Source: Pseudomonas sp. S35
GTDB taxonomy: Bacteria > Pseudomonadota > Gammaproteobacteria > Pseudomonadales > Pseudomonadaceae
DNA length: 64,000 bases
Direction: 5' to 3'
Assembly: GCF_009866765.1 (NCBI RefSeq)
Contig: NZ_CP019431.1
Span: 868,001-932,000 of the forward strand
The notes beneath the pieces were generated by a model that was not told the DNA's origin, ran no database searches, and worked only from the letters and a program-made list of their open reading frames with translations. Shown piece after piece: positions 40,263-48,596 of the stretch. Position numbers and translations under genes: made by a program. Position 1 is the first letter of the stretch; every line of letters begins with the position of its first letter.

Positions 40263-41210
40263 ATGCAAATCAAACTCGCCAACCCCCGTGGCTTCTGCGC
40301 CGGCGTGGACCGGGCGATCGAAATCGTCAATCGCGCCCTGGAAGTCTTCGGGCCGCCGATTTACGTGCGCCATGAAGTCGTTCATAACAAGTTCGTGGTC
40401 GAAGACCTGCGTGCACGTGGCGCGATCTTTGTCGAAGAGTTGGACCAGGTGCCGGACGACGTTATCGTTATCTTCAGTGCCCACGGCGTTTCCCAAGCCG
40501 TGCGTACCGAAGCGGCAGGTCGCGGCCTGAAGGTATTCGACGCGACGTGCCCGTTGGTCACCAAGGTCCATATCGAAGTTGCTCGCTACAGTCGTGACGG
40601 CCGTGAGTGCATCTTGATCGGGCATGCCGGACATCCGGAAGTCGAAGGCACCATGGGCCAGTACGATGCCAGCAATGGTGGCGCCATCTACCTGGTAGAA
40701 GACGAAAAGGACGTCGCCAACCTGCAGGTTCGTAATGCCGATCGTTTGGCGTTCGTGACCCAGACGACCTTATCCATGGACGATACCAGCCGCGTTATTG
40801 ACGCGCTGCGCAGCCGGTTCCCGGCCATTGGCGGCCCGCGCAAGGACGACATCTGTTATGCCACGCAGAATCGCCAGGACGCGGTTAAGCAGTTGGCCAA
40901 TGAATGCGATGTAGTGTTGGTGGTAGGTAGCCCTAACAGCTCAAACTCCAACCGCTTGCGCGAACTGGCTGAGCGCATGGCGACGCCGGCGTATCTGATC
41001 GACGGTGCCGAAGACATGCAGCGCAGCTGGTTCGATGGCGTCGAGCGTATCGGCATCACTGCAGGCGCTTCAGCCCCGGAAGTGCTGGTGCGTGGTGTCA
41101 TCCAGCAACTGCACGCCTGGGGAGCCACTGGCGCCGACGAATTGGCCGGACGTGAGGAGAACATCACTTTCTCCATGCCCAAGGAGTTGCGGGTTCGCTC
41201 ACTGCTCTGA
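40263..41210 (+). CDS. ispH: 4-hydroxy-3-methylbut-2-enyl diphosphate reductase
   Basis: The last enzyme of the MEP pathway, a 4Fe-4S protein making IPP and DMAPP. The 315-aa protein has the three cluster cysteines in [26 protein letters not shown] and [13 protein letters not shown]. The start [15 protein letters not shown] is standard. Its last 47 bp overlap the convergent fimT-like gene. Confidence 0.96.
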   Translation: MQIKLANPRGFCAGVDRAIEIVNRALEVFGPPIYVRHEVVHNKFVVEDLRARGAIFVEELDQVPDDVIVIFSAHGVSQAVRTEAAGRGLKVFDATCPLVTKVHIEVARYSRDGRECILIGHAGHPEVEGTMGQYDASNGGAIYLVEDEKDVANLQVRNADRLAFVTQTTLSMDDTSRVIDALRSRFPAIGGPRKDDICYATQNRQDAVKQLANECDVVLVVGSPNSSNSNRLRELAERMATPAYLIDGAEDMQRSWFDGVERIGITAGASAPEVLVRGVIQQLHAWGATGADELAGREENITFSMPKELRVRSLL

Positions 41211-41745
41211 GTGCCAGGGCGCCGGAGTAGCTCCGGCACAGCGCCTGCTCGGTTTTATCGCTGCGCAGGCTGATGCGTCCACTGGGGGCCAGCACTACCT
41301 GGTACAGGCTTTGTGCCGGGGCCGCGGCGCACACATGCACCGTACCGGCACGAAAACCCCCTCCTGAAAATACCGGTTCACCTAACCCGCTGAAGCGCAC
41401 CTGTTCCCTGACCGGTCCATTGCCGATTATCGGTACGCGGCCGTTGCCTTGGTGCTCCAGCAATACCGGGTTGTCATCGTCCAGGTGGCCGCGCCCGCTC
41501 ACATCCACTATCACCCGCCAGCCTTGGCTCCAGTCGTTATCGCGTGCGTGGATGACCACGGCTCGGTTGCGCGCGATGGCTTCGGTGCGGGCGAAACGAA
41601 GCCCGCCGGCCAGCGATTGTGCCGCGCTGCGCTGCTGTTGCGATTCTAAAAGGCTTTTGAAGCTGGGCACCGCCAAGTGCGCCATGACGCTGCTCAGTAT
41701 AAGAGCGAGCAACAACTCGATCAGCGTGAAGCCTTGTTGTTTCAT
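41164..41745 (-). CDS. fimT: GspH/FimT-family minor pseudopilin
   Basis: A 193-aa type IV pilin-like protein. The type III signal [29 protein letters not shown] has the prepilin peptidase site G|F with Glu5. The rest is a GspH-type beta domain ([17 protein letters not shown]). It is transcribed toward ispH and overlaps its end by 47 bp, opposite in direction to the other minor pilin genes. In P. aeruginosa the fimT and fimU genes lie on the same strand as pilV, so this arrangement is unusual. FimT versus FimU cannot be settled. Confidence 0.82.
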   Translation of the reverse strand: MKQQGFTLIELLLALILSSVMAHLAVPSFKSLLESQQQRSAAQSLAGGLRFARTEAIARNRAVVIHARDNDWSQGWRVIVDVSGRGHLDDDNPVLLEHQGNGRVPIIGNGPVREQVRFSGLGEPVFSGGGFRAGTVHVCAAAPAQSLYQVVLAPSGRISLRSDKTEQALCRSYSGALALRAVSEPATPWAWRK

Positions 41746-41946
41746 GGGGTCCCTCCGTGGACGCGAGTGAATGCCGGGTGAGACATAGGTATAGCGTCCA
41801 GGCCTCAGCCTTGAGTGATGGCCTTTATGTCCAAAGTATTTCCCTTTGTTCCGTGAGCCGCACGGGCGAAAAACCGCCGCTAGGCTAGGGTCGAGCAGCA
41901 GGTACTACCTGCTTATTTTCGATCTTCGACACGGATGACGACGGTA

Positions 41947-42432
41947 ATGCCCCGCAACCTGAACACTTGTTCCTGCTACCCGTTACTCCGGCTCCAGACC
42001 GGCATGACGCTGATCGAGGTGCTTGTGGCGGTACTGATTCTCGCTGTCGGCCTACTAGGTGCGGCAGTACTTCAGCTCAATTCGCTCAAGCACACCGACA
42101 ATTCGAGGATGATCAGCCAGGCCAGTTTCATCGCCTACGATGTGCTCGACCGAATCCGCGCCAACTCTGGCGCCGACTATTCATGGGGTGGAGCTGATCG
42201 AGTCCTGGCCATTCCTGCCACCGCCAGCGTACGCGACCTGGACTTGCACGATTTCGAAGCCAATATCCTTGGCTTTGCAGGGGAGGGCGCCAAGGGATCG
42301 GTGACTGTCAGTGCAAGCGAAGTAACTGTGAGTATCAGTTGGGATGACCGCCGGGCGGCCAATACCCCTGGCACGCGGGAAACCTTCACGCTGACCAGCC
42401 GTATCGACAGGGCGTCAGGTGGTATGCAATGA
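41947..42432 (+). CDS. pilV: Type IV pilus minor pilin PilV-like
   Basis: A 161-aa pseudopilin with leader ending QTG and mature start MTLIEVLVAVLILAVGLLGAAVLQLNSLKHTDNS, typical of PilV. The cleavage site is G|M with Glu5. Minor pilins form the priming tip of type IV pili. The start is either the ATG at 41947 or one at 41935, neither with a strong Shine-Dalgarno. It overlaps pilW by ATGA. Confidence 0.85.
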   Translation: MPRNLNTCSCYPLLRLQTGMTLIEVLVAVLILAVGLLGAAVLQLNSLKHTDNSRMISQASFIAYDVLDRIRANSGADYSWGGADRVLAIPATASVRDLDLHDFEANILGFAGEGAKGSVTVSASEVTVSISWDDRRAANTPGTRETFTLTSRIDRASGGMQ

Positions 42433-43136
42433 GGCCGCTGGTTCGAGGTTTCAGTTTGGTGGAGTTGCTGCTGGCGCTGACGCTCGGGCTGGTTGTGGTG
42501 CTCGGGGGCAGTCAGGTGATGATGAGTTCGCGAGCGACTCACGCCAGCCAGCAAGCGGCCATGCTGTTGCAGGATGATGCACGTTTTGTGTTGGGCAAGA
42601 TGATCCAGGATATCCGTCAGGCGGGCATGTTTGGGTGTTTGGCCACGGCCTTTATCCACAACGCTCCTCCAGCCTTTGGGCGGCCTGTCGGGTGGAGTGC
42701 CGCAGGCGGATCGAAATCGCTGACGCTGGTCACTGCAGATGTTGGTGGCGAAGTCGGCAGGCCAGACTGGACGGTGCTGTCTGACTGCACAACGGCCGCC
42801 CAAGCCTATCCCGGCAGCTTGCCTGCGTCCGCGCCCGGGCAGATTCGGTTTGCGATACGCCAACTCACCTATACCTTCGAGTCGGGCCAGTTGAAGGTCA
42901 GCACACCTGCGATGCCGGCCAAGGCGGTGCTGGTGGATAACGTGCGGGCGTTTGACCTCAGTTTTGGCGTGGCTGCCAGGTCAGAGTCGACGCAGGTGGT
43001 GCGTTACGACGAAGCCCCGGCCGACGAGACGTTGATCCGCAGCGTGCGCGTTCGCATGACACTGCAAGACCCGGCGGGACGGGTAAAAGACCAAACTTAC
43101 AACGTCGTGGCGACGCTGCGCAACCGTCAGGGGTAG
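42429..43136 (+). CDS. pilW: Type IV pilus minor pilin PilW-like
   Basis: A 235-aa protein with a very short leader MRPLVRG and mature FSLVELLLALTLGLVVVLGGSQVMMSSRATHASQQAAMLLQDDARFVLGKMIQDIRQAGMFGC, the PilW pattern. Its start is translationally coupled to pilV. It is part of the pilV-W-X-E run. Confidence 0.86.
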   Translation: MRPLVRGFSLVELLLALTLGLVVVLGGSQVMMSSRATHASQQAAMLLQDDARFVLGKMIQDIRQAGMFGCLATAFIHNAPPAFGRPVGWSAAGGSKSLTLVTADVGGEVGRPDWTVLSDCTTAAQAYPGSLPASAPGQIRFAIRQLTYTFESGQLKVSTPAMPAKAVLVDNVRAFDLSFGVAARSESTQVVRYDEAPADETLIRSVRVRMTLQDPAGRVKDQTYNVVATLRNRQG

Positions 43137-43143
43137 GGCGATC

Positions 43144-43674
43144 ATGGTGTATGCAGGACGTATTTTTTCGCGACAGGCGGGCATGGTGCTGTTGGTCAGC
43201 CTGGTGCTTCTGCTGCTGTTGTCCTTGATTGGTTTGTCGTCGATACAAGGCGCTGTGGCCCAGCAAAAAATCACCGGCAGCTTCTGGCATCGCAACCAAT
43301 CCCTTCAAAGTGCTGAAGGCGGCTTGAGGCTGGGGGAGCAGGTCGTGCAGCGAACGGGTACGGCGTTGCCGAAGTGTTCGTCGAGCATTACCTGTGCGCC
43401 GCCGGATGAGGCGTTCTCAGTGATTGGCGCCGGGACAAATCCCTCTTCGGCGGTCACCTGGGTTGCCGTCAAGGGCGCGTTGTACGGCATTCAATCCCTG
43501 GGGCCTGGCATCGGACTGGCGAATTTACCGCCACAAACACCTGCGGCGTTGTACCGGGTAACGGCGGTCGGACTCAGTGGTCAATCGCGCACAGTATTGG
43601 AGACTGTATATGCGCGGGTGGAAGAGGGTGGTATCTCCTGGTTTCAGCGAGTGGCATGGCGGCAACTTCAATAA
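43144..43674 (+). CDS. pilX: Type IV pilus assembly protein PilX-like
   Basis: A 176-aa pseudopilin with leader ending QAG and mature MVLLVSLVLLLLLSLIGLSSIQGAVAQQKITGSFWHRNQSLQSAEGGLRLGE, the PilX_N pattern. Position 5 lacks the usual Glu, as in PilX proteins. It starts 7 bp after pilW. PilY1, its usual downstream partner, is missing: pilE follows after 11 bp. Confidence 0.85.
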   Translation: MVYAGRIFSRQAGMVLLVSLVLLLLLSLIGLSSIQGAVAQQKITGSFWHRNQSLQSAEGGLRLGEQVVQRTGTALPKCSSSITCAPPDEAFSVIGAGTNPSSAVTWVAVKGALYGIQSLGPGIGLANLPPQTPAALYRVTAVGLSGQSRTVLETVYARVEEGGISWFQRVAWRQLQ

Positions 43675-43685
43675 GGAGCAGTGAG

Positions 43686-44087
43686 ATGGGCATGGACAGC
43701 CGAGGCTTCACCCTGATCGAGTTACTGATCGTCGTGGCGATCATCGCGGTGGTAGCCGGGGTTGCTTACCCCGGATACACCAGCCATGTAAAAAAGATCT
43801 ACCGTGGCGAAATTGTCGTGCTGCTGACGGAGCAAGCTCAACACCTGGAGCGGTTTTATACGAGGAACGGCACTTTTATTGATGCAGGCGGCGTCAGTGC
43901 GGGCAATGATCGCTATAGAATCACGGTTGCGTTGAACCCTCAGGATTTCAAGCTTACAGCTGCGCCGATCGCGGACTCAGCGATGGCCGGCGACCCTTGC
44001 GGCGACTTCAGCCTGAGCAGTACCGGCGTGCGGGACAATCCGGGCGCGGCGCCTGAAATGTCGCGCCGGATATGCTGGGGGCAGTGA
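43686..44087 (+). CDS. pilE: Type IV pilus minor pilin PilE-like
   Basis: A 133-aa pilin with leader MGMDSRG and mature FTLIELLIVVAIIAVVAGVAYPGYTSHVKK. The C-terminal region has two cysteines (DPCGDF and RRICWGQ) that could form the disulfide loop. The start at 43686 follows AAGGAG by 7 bp. It ends the minor pilin cluster. Confidence 0.87.
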   Translation: MGMDSRGFTLIELLIVVAIIAVVAGVAYPGYTSHVKKIYRGEIVVLLTEQAQHLERFYTRNGTFIDAGGVSAGNDRYRITVALNPQDFKLTAAPIADSAMAGDPCGDFSLSSTGVRDNPGAAPEMSRRICWGQ

Positions 44088-44144
44088 TGAGGGCGGGATG
44101 ACTGGGCGCCGTGTGCGCTTGTTCCTATTTATTGGCTGGATCAA

Positions 44145-45257
44145 ATGATGGCTAAGCAACAGCGGGTGGTGATTGTCGGTGGCGGAGTCATCGGCTTGTT
44201 GACGGCGTACAACCTGGCGCGCCAGGGGCAGGCGGTGGTACTGCTGGAGCGTGCGGGTGTAGGTAAGGAGTCATCCTGGGCAGGCGGAGGCATTGTCTCG
44301 CCGCTGTATCCGTGGCGTTACAGTCCGGCGGTCACTGCGCTGGCACATTGGTCCCAGGATTTTTATCCACAACTGGCGGAGCGGCTTTTCGCCGATACCG
44401 GCATCGATCCTGAGGTGCATACCACAGGCTTGTACTGGCTTGATCTTGACGACGAAACCGAGGCGCTGGACTGGGCGGCCCGCGAAGCACGTCCGCTGAG
44501 CAAAGTGGATGTGTCTGCTGCTCACGATGCGGTTCCGGTGCTGGGAGGCGGTTACTCCCGGGCGGTCTACATGGCCAATGTGGCCAACGTACGCAACCCT
44601 CGTTTGGTCAAATCCCTCAAGGCGGCGCTGTTAGCGCTGCCTGGCGTAACCGTTCACGAGCAGTGTGAAGTCACCGGGTTTGTTCTGGACGGCGGCAATG
44701 TGGTGGGTGTGAATATGGCAGAGGGGCAGATTCTGGGGGATCAGGTGGTGCTGGCTGCGGGCGCGTGGAGCGGTGAGTTGCTCGCCACGTTGGGCTTGGC
44801 GCTGCCGGTGGAGCCGGTCAAGGGGCAGATGATTTTGTACAAGTGCGCCTCGGACTTCCTTTCGAGCATGGTCCTGGCCAAGGGGCGTTATGCCATCCCC
44901 CGACGCGACGGGCATATCCTCATCGGCAGCACTCTGGAGCATGAGGGGTTCGACAAAACACCCACCGAAACGGCGCTGGAAAGCCTCAAGGCCTCGGCTG
45001 TGGAACTGATTCCCGCCCTGGCCGATGCCGAAGTGGTGGGGCATTGGGCGGGGTTGCGGCCTGGCTCACCGGAAGGTATTCCCTATATCGGCCCGGTGCC
45101 CGGTTTCAAAGGGCTGTGGCTCAACTGCGGGCATTATCGCAACGGCTTGGTACTGGCGCCGGCGTCCTGTCAGTTGTTTGCAGATCTGTTGCTGGCGCGT
45201 GCGCCGATCATCGATCCGGCACCCTATGCGCCTGAAGGTCGGATCAACGTTGAATAG
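44145..45257 (+). CDS. thiO: Glycine oxidase ThiO
   Basis: A 370-aa FAD-dependent D-amino-acid-oxidase-family enzyme that oxidises glycine to the imine used for the thiazole of thiamine. The N-terminal loop is VVIVGGGVIGLLTAYNLARQGQAVVLLERAGVG, followed by ESSWAGGGIVSPLYPWRY. C-terminal GLRPGSPEGIPYIGPVPGFKGLWLNCGHYRNGLVLAP matches ThiO. Two adjacent ATGs (44145 and 44148) can start it. Its tail overlaps the small minus-strand gene by 14 bp. Confidence 0.9.
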   Translation: MMAKQQRVVIVGGGVIGLLTAYNLARQGQAVVLLERAGVGKESSWAGGGIVSPLYPWRYSPAVTALAHWSQDFYPQLAERLFADTGIDPEVHTTGLYWLDLDDETEALDWAAREARPLSKVDVSAAHDAVPVLGGGYSRAVYMANVANVRNPRLVKSLKAALLALPGVTVHEQCEVTGFVLDGGNVVGVNMAEGQILGDQVVLAAGAWSGELLATLGLALPVEPVKGQMILYKCASDFLSSMVLAKGRYAIPRRDGHILIGSTLEHEGFDKTPTETALESLKASAVELIPALADAEVVGHWAGLRPGSPEGIPYIGPVPGFKGLWLNCGHYRNGLVLAPASCQLFADLLLARAPIIDPAPYAPEGRINVE

Positions 45258-45477
45258 ACTTCGGCCCTAGTTCCAGATGCGCCTGCGTGCAATACCACTC
45301 CTGGCGCGAGCTTAGGGCGCGATCCTGCGGCAGGTGCACGCCGCAGTGTGCGCAGCGCACCATCAGGGCTGCACCGGGTTCGTCAGGGCGCCGCTGCTGG
45401 GTGGCCGGGCTTTTGAATTTACGCCAGAACCATACCGCGGCCGCAATGACAGCTATCCAGAATAGAAGACGAAGCAT
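45244..45477 (-). CDS. PP0621-type small membrane-anchored Cys protein
   Basis: A 77-aa protein with an N-terminal membrane helix (LRLLFWIAVIAAAVWFWRKF) and a soluble part with four cysteine or histidine ligands: CAHCGVHLP and WYCTQAHLE, a possible zinc ribbon. It resembles the conserved Pseudomonas protein family PP0621, of unknown function, usually found by bamD or the pilRS region. It converges on thiO with a 14-bp overlap. Confidence 0.78.
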   Translation of the reverse strand: MLRLLFWIAVIAAAVWFWRKFKSPATQQRRPDEPGAALMVRCAHCGVHLPQDRALSSRQEWYCTQAHLELGPKSIQR

Positions 45478-45556
45478 GATGAGCAGTTTCTCGACAGGTA
45501 ATGCGCCAGTTTAGCCAAGGACGTGGCGGGCGCACAGCGCAATAATGCTGGCCCAC

Positions 45557-45596
45557 AAAAAAGAGAGCCCTAGGGGCTCCCTTTTTGCATTGCGTG
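45557..45596 (-). terminator. Terminator after bamD
   Basis: On the minus strand GGGAGCCCC and a partly complementary GGGCTCTC form a stem within A5 and T6 flanks, 9 bp past the bamD stop. Confidence 0.75.
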
Positions 45597-45604
45597 TCGA
45601 CAGG

Positions 45605-46630
45605 TCAGTCGAACACGCCGAAGGTCATGTAGCTGAACCACGAGCGGTCCTGGTTGTTGCCCAGGGCCTGTGGCTCTTCTTCTTCGATCACGTCACCGTT
45701 CTCGTCGTGCGGCTTGAGCTCCGAAGGAATGGCTTCCTTGGCGTCCTGGAACTGCTTGATCACGTCCTGGTTGGCGCGGGTCTCGCCTGGCGGCAACGGT
45801 GGGCGCGATTCGATCAGGCCCAGGGTGTATTTGCTCAGCCACGAACGGTTGTCTGCTTCGGCAACCTGAGGCACGAACTGACCGTCTTTCAGGCTTGGGT
45901 GATCCGGGTAGTTGAGCTTCAGGGTTTCCAGGCTGGTGTTGGCCAGTTCGTCCAGATGCAGACGCTGGTAAGCCTCGGTCATCACCGCCAGGCCGTCACC
46001 CACGGAAGGGGTTTCCTGGAAGTTCTCCACCACATAACGACCACGGTTGGCAGCCGCTACATACGCCTGACGGGTCAGGTAGTAGTGGGCTACGTGGATT
46101 TCGTAGGAGGCCAGCAGGTTGCGCAGGTAGATCATGCGCTGCTTGGCGTCTGGCGCGTAGCGGCTGTTGGGGTAGCGGCTGGTCAGTTGGGCGAACTCGT
46201 TATAGGAGTCGCGGGCTGCGCCCGGGTCGCGCTTGGTCATGTCCAGCGGCAGAAAGCGCGCCAGCAGGCCAACGTCCTGGTCGAACGAAGTCAAACCCTT
46301 CAGGTAGTAGGCGTAGTCGACATTCGGGTGCTGCGGGTGCAGGCGGATGAAGCGCTCGGCGGCGGACTTGGCGGCTTCCGGCTCAGCGTTCTTGTAGTTG
46401 GCGTAGATCAGCTCAAGCTGGGCCTGGTCGGCGTAGCGTCCGAACGGATAACGCGACTCCAGTGCCTTCAGCTTCGCTGTGGCGCTGGTGTAGCTATTAT
46501 TGTCCAGATCTTTCTGAGCCAGTTGGTACAACTCGACTTCGCTCAGGTTTTCGTCGACGACGTCCTTTGTTGACGAGCAAGCAGCAGTCATGGCGAGGAT
46601 GGCGATCAGCAGCAGGTGTTTCACTTGCAT
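45605..46630 (-). CDS. bamD: Outer-membrane assembly lipoprotein BamD
   Basis: An essential part of the BAM complex, anchored in the outer membrane. The 341-aa precursor has the lipobox LAMTAACSS (Cys about residue 19) and TPR repeats ([44 protein letters not shown]). The acidic tail [13 protein letters not shown] is typical of Pseudomonas ComL/BamD. The start MQVKHLLL at 46630 is chosen because the frame upstream lacks a signal peptide. It is divergent from rluD. Confidence 0.94.
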   Translation of the reverse strand: MQVKHLLLIAILAMTAACSSTKDVVDENLSEVELYQLAQKDLDNNSYTSATAKLKALESRYPFGRYADQAQLELIYANYKNAEPEAAKSAAERFIRLHPQHPNVDYAYYLKGLTSFDQDVGLLARFLPLDMTKRDPGAARDSYNEFAQLTSRYPNSRYAPDAKQRMIYLRNLLASYEIHVAHYYLTRQAYVAAANRGRYVVENFQETPSVGDGLAVMTEAYQRLHLDELANTSLETLKLNYPDHPSLKDGQFVPQVAEADNRSWLSKYTLGLIESRPPLPPGETRANQDVIKQFQDAKEAIPSELKPHDENGDVIEEEEPQALGNNQDRSWFSYMTFGVFD

Positions 46631-46779
46631 GGCGGCTTGCGTCCCTATGACGGCCGCTGTCTTGGGCGGGGCCGTCCTGTTATGATGAGCGCCCCGTTGA
46701 AAGCCTCGGGGCAAAAGACGCCGTATTTAACCACAAGCGCGCAGCCGAAACCAAAGGCTGTGCCACGCCTAGTCTGAGC

Positions 46780-47742
46780 ATGTCCGATAAAATTGAACTT
46801 CGCGCAGAGGTGCCGTCCGAATTGGGCGGCCAACGCCTCGATCAAGTCGCCGCACAATTATTCGCTGAGCACTCGCGCTCGCGCCTTTCCGCCTGGATCA
46901 AAGACGGCCGCCTGACTGTGGATGGAGCGGTTATCCGCCCGCGAGACATAGTTCATGGTGGTGCGATTCTTGAGCTGACTGCCGAGCAGGAAGCCCAGGG
47001 AGAATGGGTCGCCCAGGACATTGAGCTGGATATCGTCTATGAAGACGACGACATCCTGGTCATCAACAAACCCGCAGGCCTGGTGGTTCACCCGGCGGCC
47101 GGGCACGCTGATGGCACCTTGCTCAATGCCCTGTTGCACCACATCCCGGACATCATCAACGTGCCGCGCTGCGGCATTGTGCACCGTCTGGACAAGGACA
47201 CCACTGGCCTGATGGTGGTCGCCAAGACCATTCAGGCGCAGACGCAGTTGGTTACGCAATTGCAGAGCCGTAGCGTCAGCCGGATCTACGAGTGCATCGT
47301 GATTGGCGTGGTTGTCGCGGGTGGCAAGATCAACGCCCCCATCGGCCGCCACGGCCAGCAGCGCCAGCGCATGGCGGTAATGGAGGGCGGCAAGCAGGCC
47401 GTGAGCCACTACCGTGTGCTGGAGCGTTTCCGTTCCCACACTCACGTGCGGGTCAAGCTGGAAACCGGTCGTACCCACCAGATTCGTGTGCACATGGCCC
47501 ACATCAACTTCCCGTTGGTCGGTGACCCTGCCTACGGTGGGCGCTTCCGTATTCCGCCTGCGGCCAGCCAGACCATGGTTGAGTCGCTCAAGACGTTCCC
47601 GCGCCAGGCACTGCATGCACGCTTCCTGGAACTGGATCATCCGACGAGCGGTCAGCGCATGAGCTGGGAGTCGCCACTGCCGGACGATTTTGTCTGGTTG
47701 CTGTCGCTGCTCAAGCAGGATCGCGAGGCGTTTGTCGGATGA
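46780..47742 (+). CDS. rluD: 23S rRNA pseudouridine synthase D
   Basis: Makes pseudouridines 1911, 1915 and 1917 of 23S rRNA. The 320-aa protein has an N-terminal S4 RNA-binding domain (QRLDQVAAQLFAEHSRSRLSAWIKDGRLTVDGA) and catalytic Asp138 in GIVHRLDKDTTGLMVVAK. It overlaps pgeF by ATGA and is divergent from bamD, a conserved pair. Confidence 0.96.
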   Translation: MSDKIELRAEVPSELGGQRLDQVAAQLFAEHSRSRLSAWIKDGRLTVDGAVIRPRDIVHGGAILELTAEQEAQGEWVAQDIELDIVYEDDDILVINKPAGLVVHPAAGHADGTLLNALLHHIPDIINVPRCGIVHRLDKDTTGLMVVAKTIQAQTQLVTQLQSRSVSRIYECIVIGVVVAGGKINAPIGRHGQQRQRMAVMEGGKQAVSHYRVLERFRSHTHVRVKLETGRTHQIRVHMAHINFPLVGDPAYGGRFRIPPAASQTMVESLKTFPRQALHARFLELDHPTSGQRMSWESPLPDDFVWLLSLLKQDREAFVG

Positions 47743-48464
47743 GTAACTGGCTGATACCTGACTGGCCCGCGCCCGCTCGGGTAAAGGCCTGCGTTACCAC
47801 CCGTGCGGGCGGTGTCAGTCTGGCGCCGTTCGACAGCCTCAACCTGGGCGATCACGTCGAGGACAGCCTGGACGCCGTCCTTGAAAATCGCCGTCGTCTT
47901 AGCGACGCGTTTGAGATCAAGCCGGCCTGGCTGCGCCAAGTCCATGGCGTGAGCGTGGTCGAGGCCGACCCTGGCCGCACGGCTGAAGCCGATGGCAGTT
48001 GGACCCGTACCCCAGGCATCGCCTGCACCGCCATGACTGCCGATTGCCTGCCCGCGCTGTTCTGCAACCGTGCGGGGACTCGCGTCGCAGCGGCCCATGC
48101 CGGTTGGCGTGGGTTGGCGGCTGGCGTGCTGGAAGCCGCTTTCGAAAGCCTGGATTGCGAGCCTGCCGACGTACTGGTCTGGCTGGGCCCGGCAATCGGT
48201 CCGCAAGCCTTTGAAGTCGGCCCGCAAGTGCTTGAAGCCTTCGTGCAGCAACTGCCGATCACGGCTGAAGCCTTTGTGCCGAGTCGTAACCCCGGCAAGT
48301 TCATGGCCGACATCTATCAACTGGCACGCCTGCGCCTCGCCGCACGGGGTGTTGCGGCGGTTTACGGTGGCGGTTTCTGCACCGTGACCGACCCGCGCTT
48401 CTTTTCTTACCGGCGCAGCCCGCGCACCGGTCGATTCGCCTCCCTTATCTGGCTCGAACGCTAG
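47739..48464 (+). CDS. pgeF: Peptidoglycan editing factor / purine nucleoside phosphorylase PgeF (YfiH family)
   Basis: A 241-aa member of the Cu/Zn-binding YfiH (DUF152) family, linked to purine nucleoside cleavage and to keeping wrong amino acids out of muropeptides. Visible metal ligands are QVHGVSVV, TADCLPALFC and AAHAGWRGLAAGVLEA. It is translationally coupled to rluD. A sigma-32 promoter lies between it and clpB, so clpB is not simply read through. Confidence 0.92.
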   Translation: MSNWLIPDWPAPARVKACVTTRAGGVSLAPFDSLNLGDHVEDSLDAVLENRRRLSDAFEIKPAWLRQVHGVSVVEADPGRTAEADGSWTRTPGIACTAMTADCLPALFCNRAGTRVAAAHAGWRGLAAGVLEAAFESLDCEPADVLVWLGPAIGPQAFEVGPQVLEAFVQQLPITAEAFVPSRNPGKFMADIYQLARLRLAARGVAAVYGGGFCTVTDPRFFSYRRSPRTGRFASLIWLER

Positions 48465-48494
48465 ACTCTCCTGACTTACGTCAACTGCCCGTGG

Positions 48495-48522
48495 CTTGAA
48501 TCTTCCAGAATCCACCCCATCT
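48495..48522 (+). promoter_or_regulatory. Sigma-32 heat-shock promoter of clpB
   Basis: CTTGAA at 48495-48500, a 14-bp spacer, then CCCCATCT at 48515-48522. This is a full match to the RpoH consensus CTTGAA-N13/14-CCCCATnT and lies 75 bp before clpB. Confidence 0.92.
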
Positions 48523-48596
48523 ATAAGGGTATCTGGCAGGTTTCTTCATTCAGGAATGTTTTATAGCTCCGGCCTGCTCAAAAGGAAGGTGACTAA

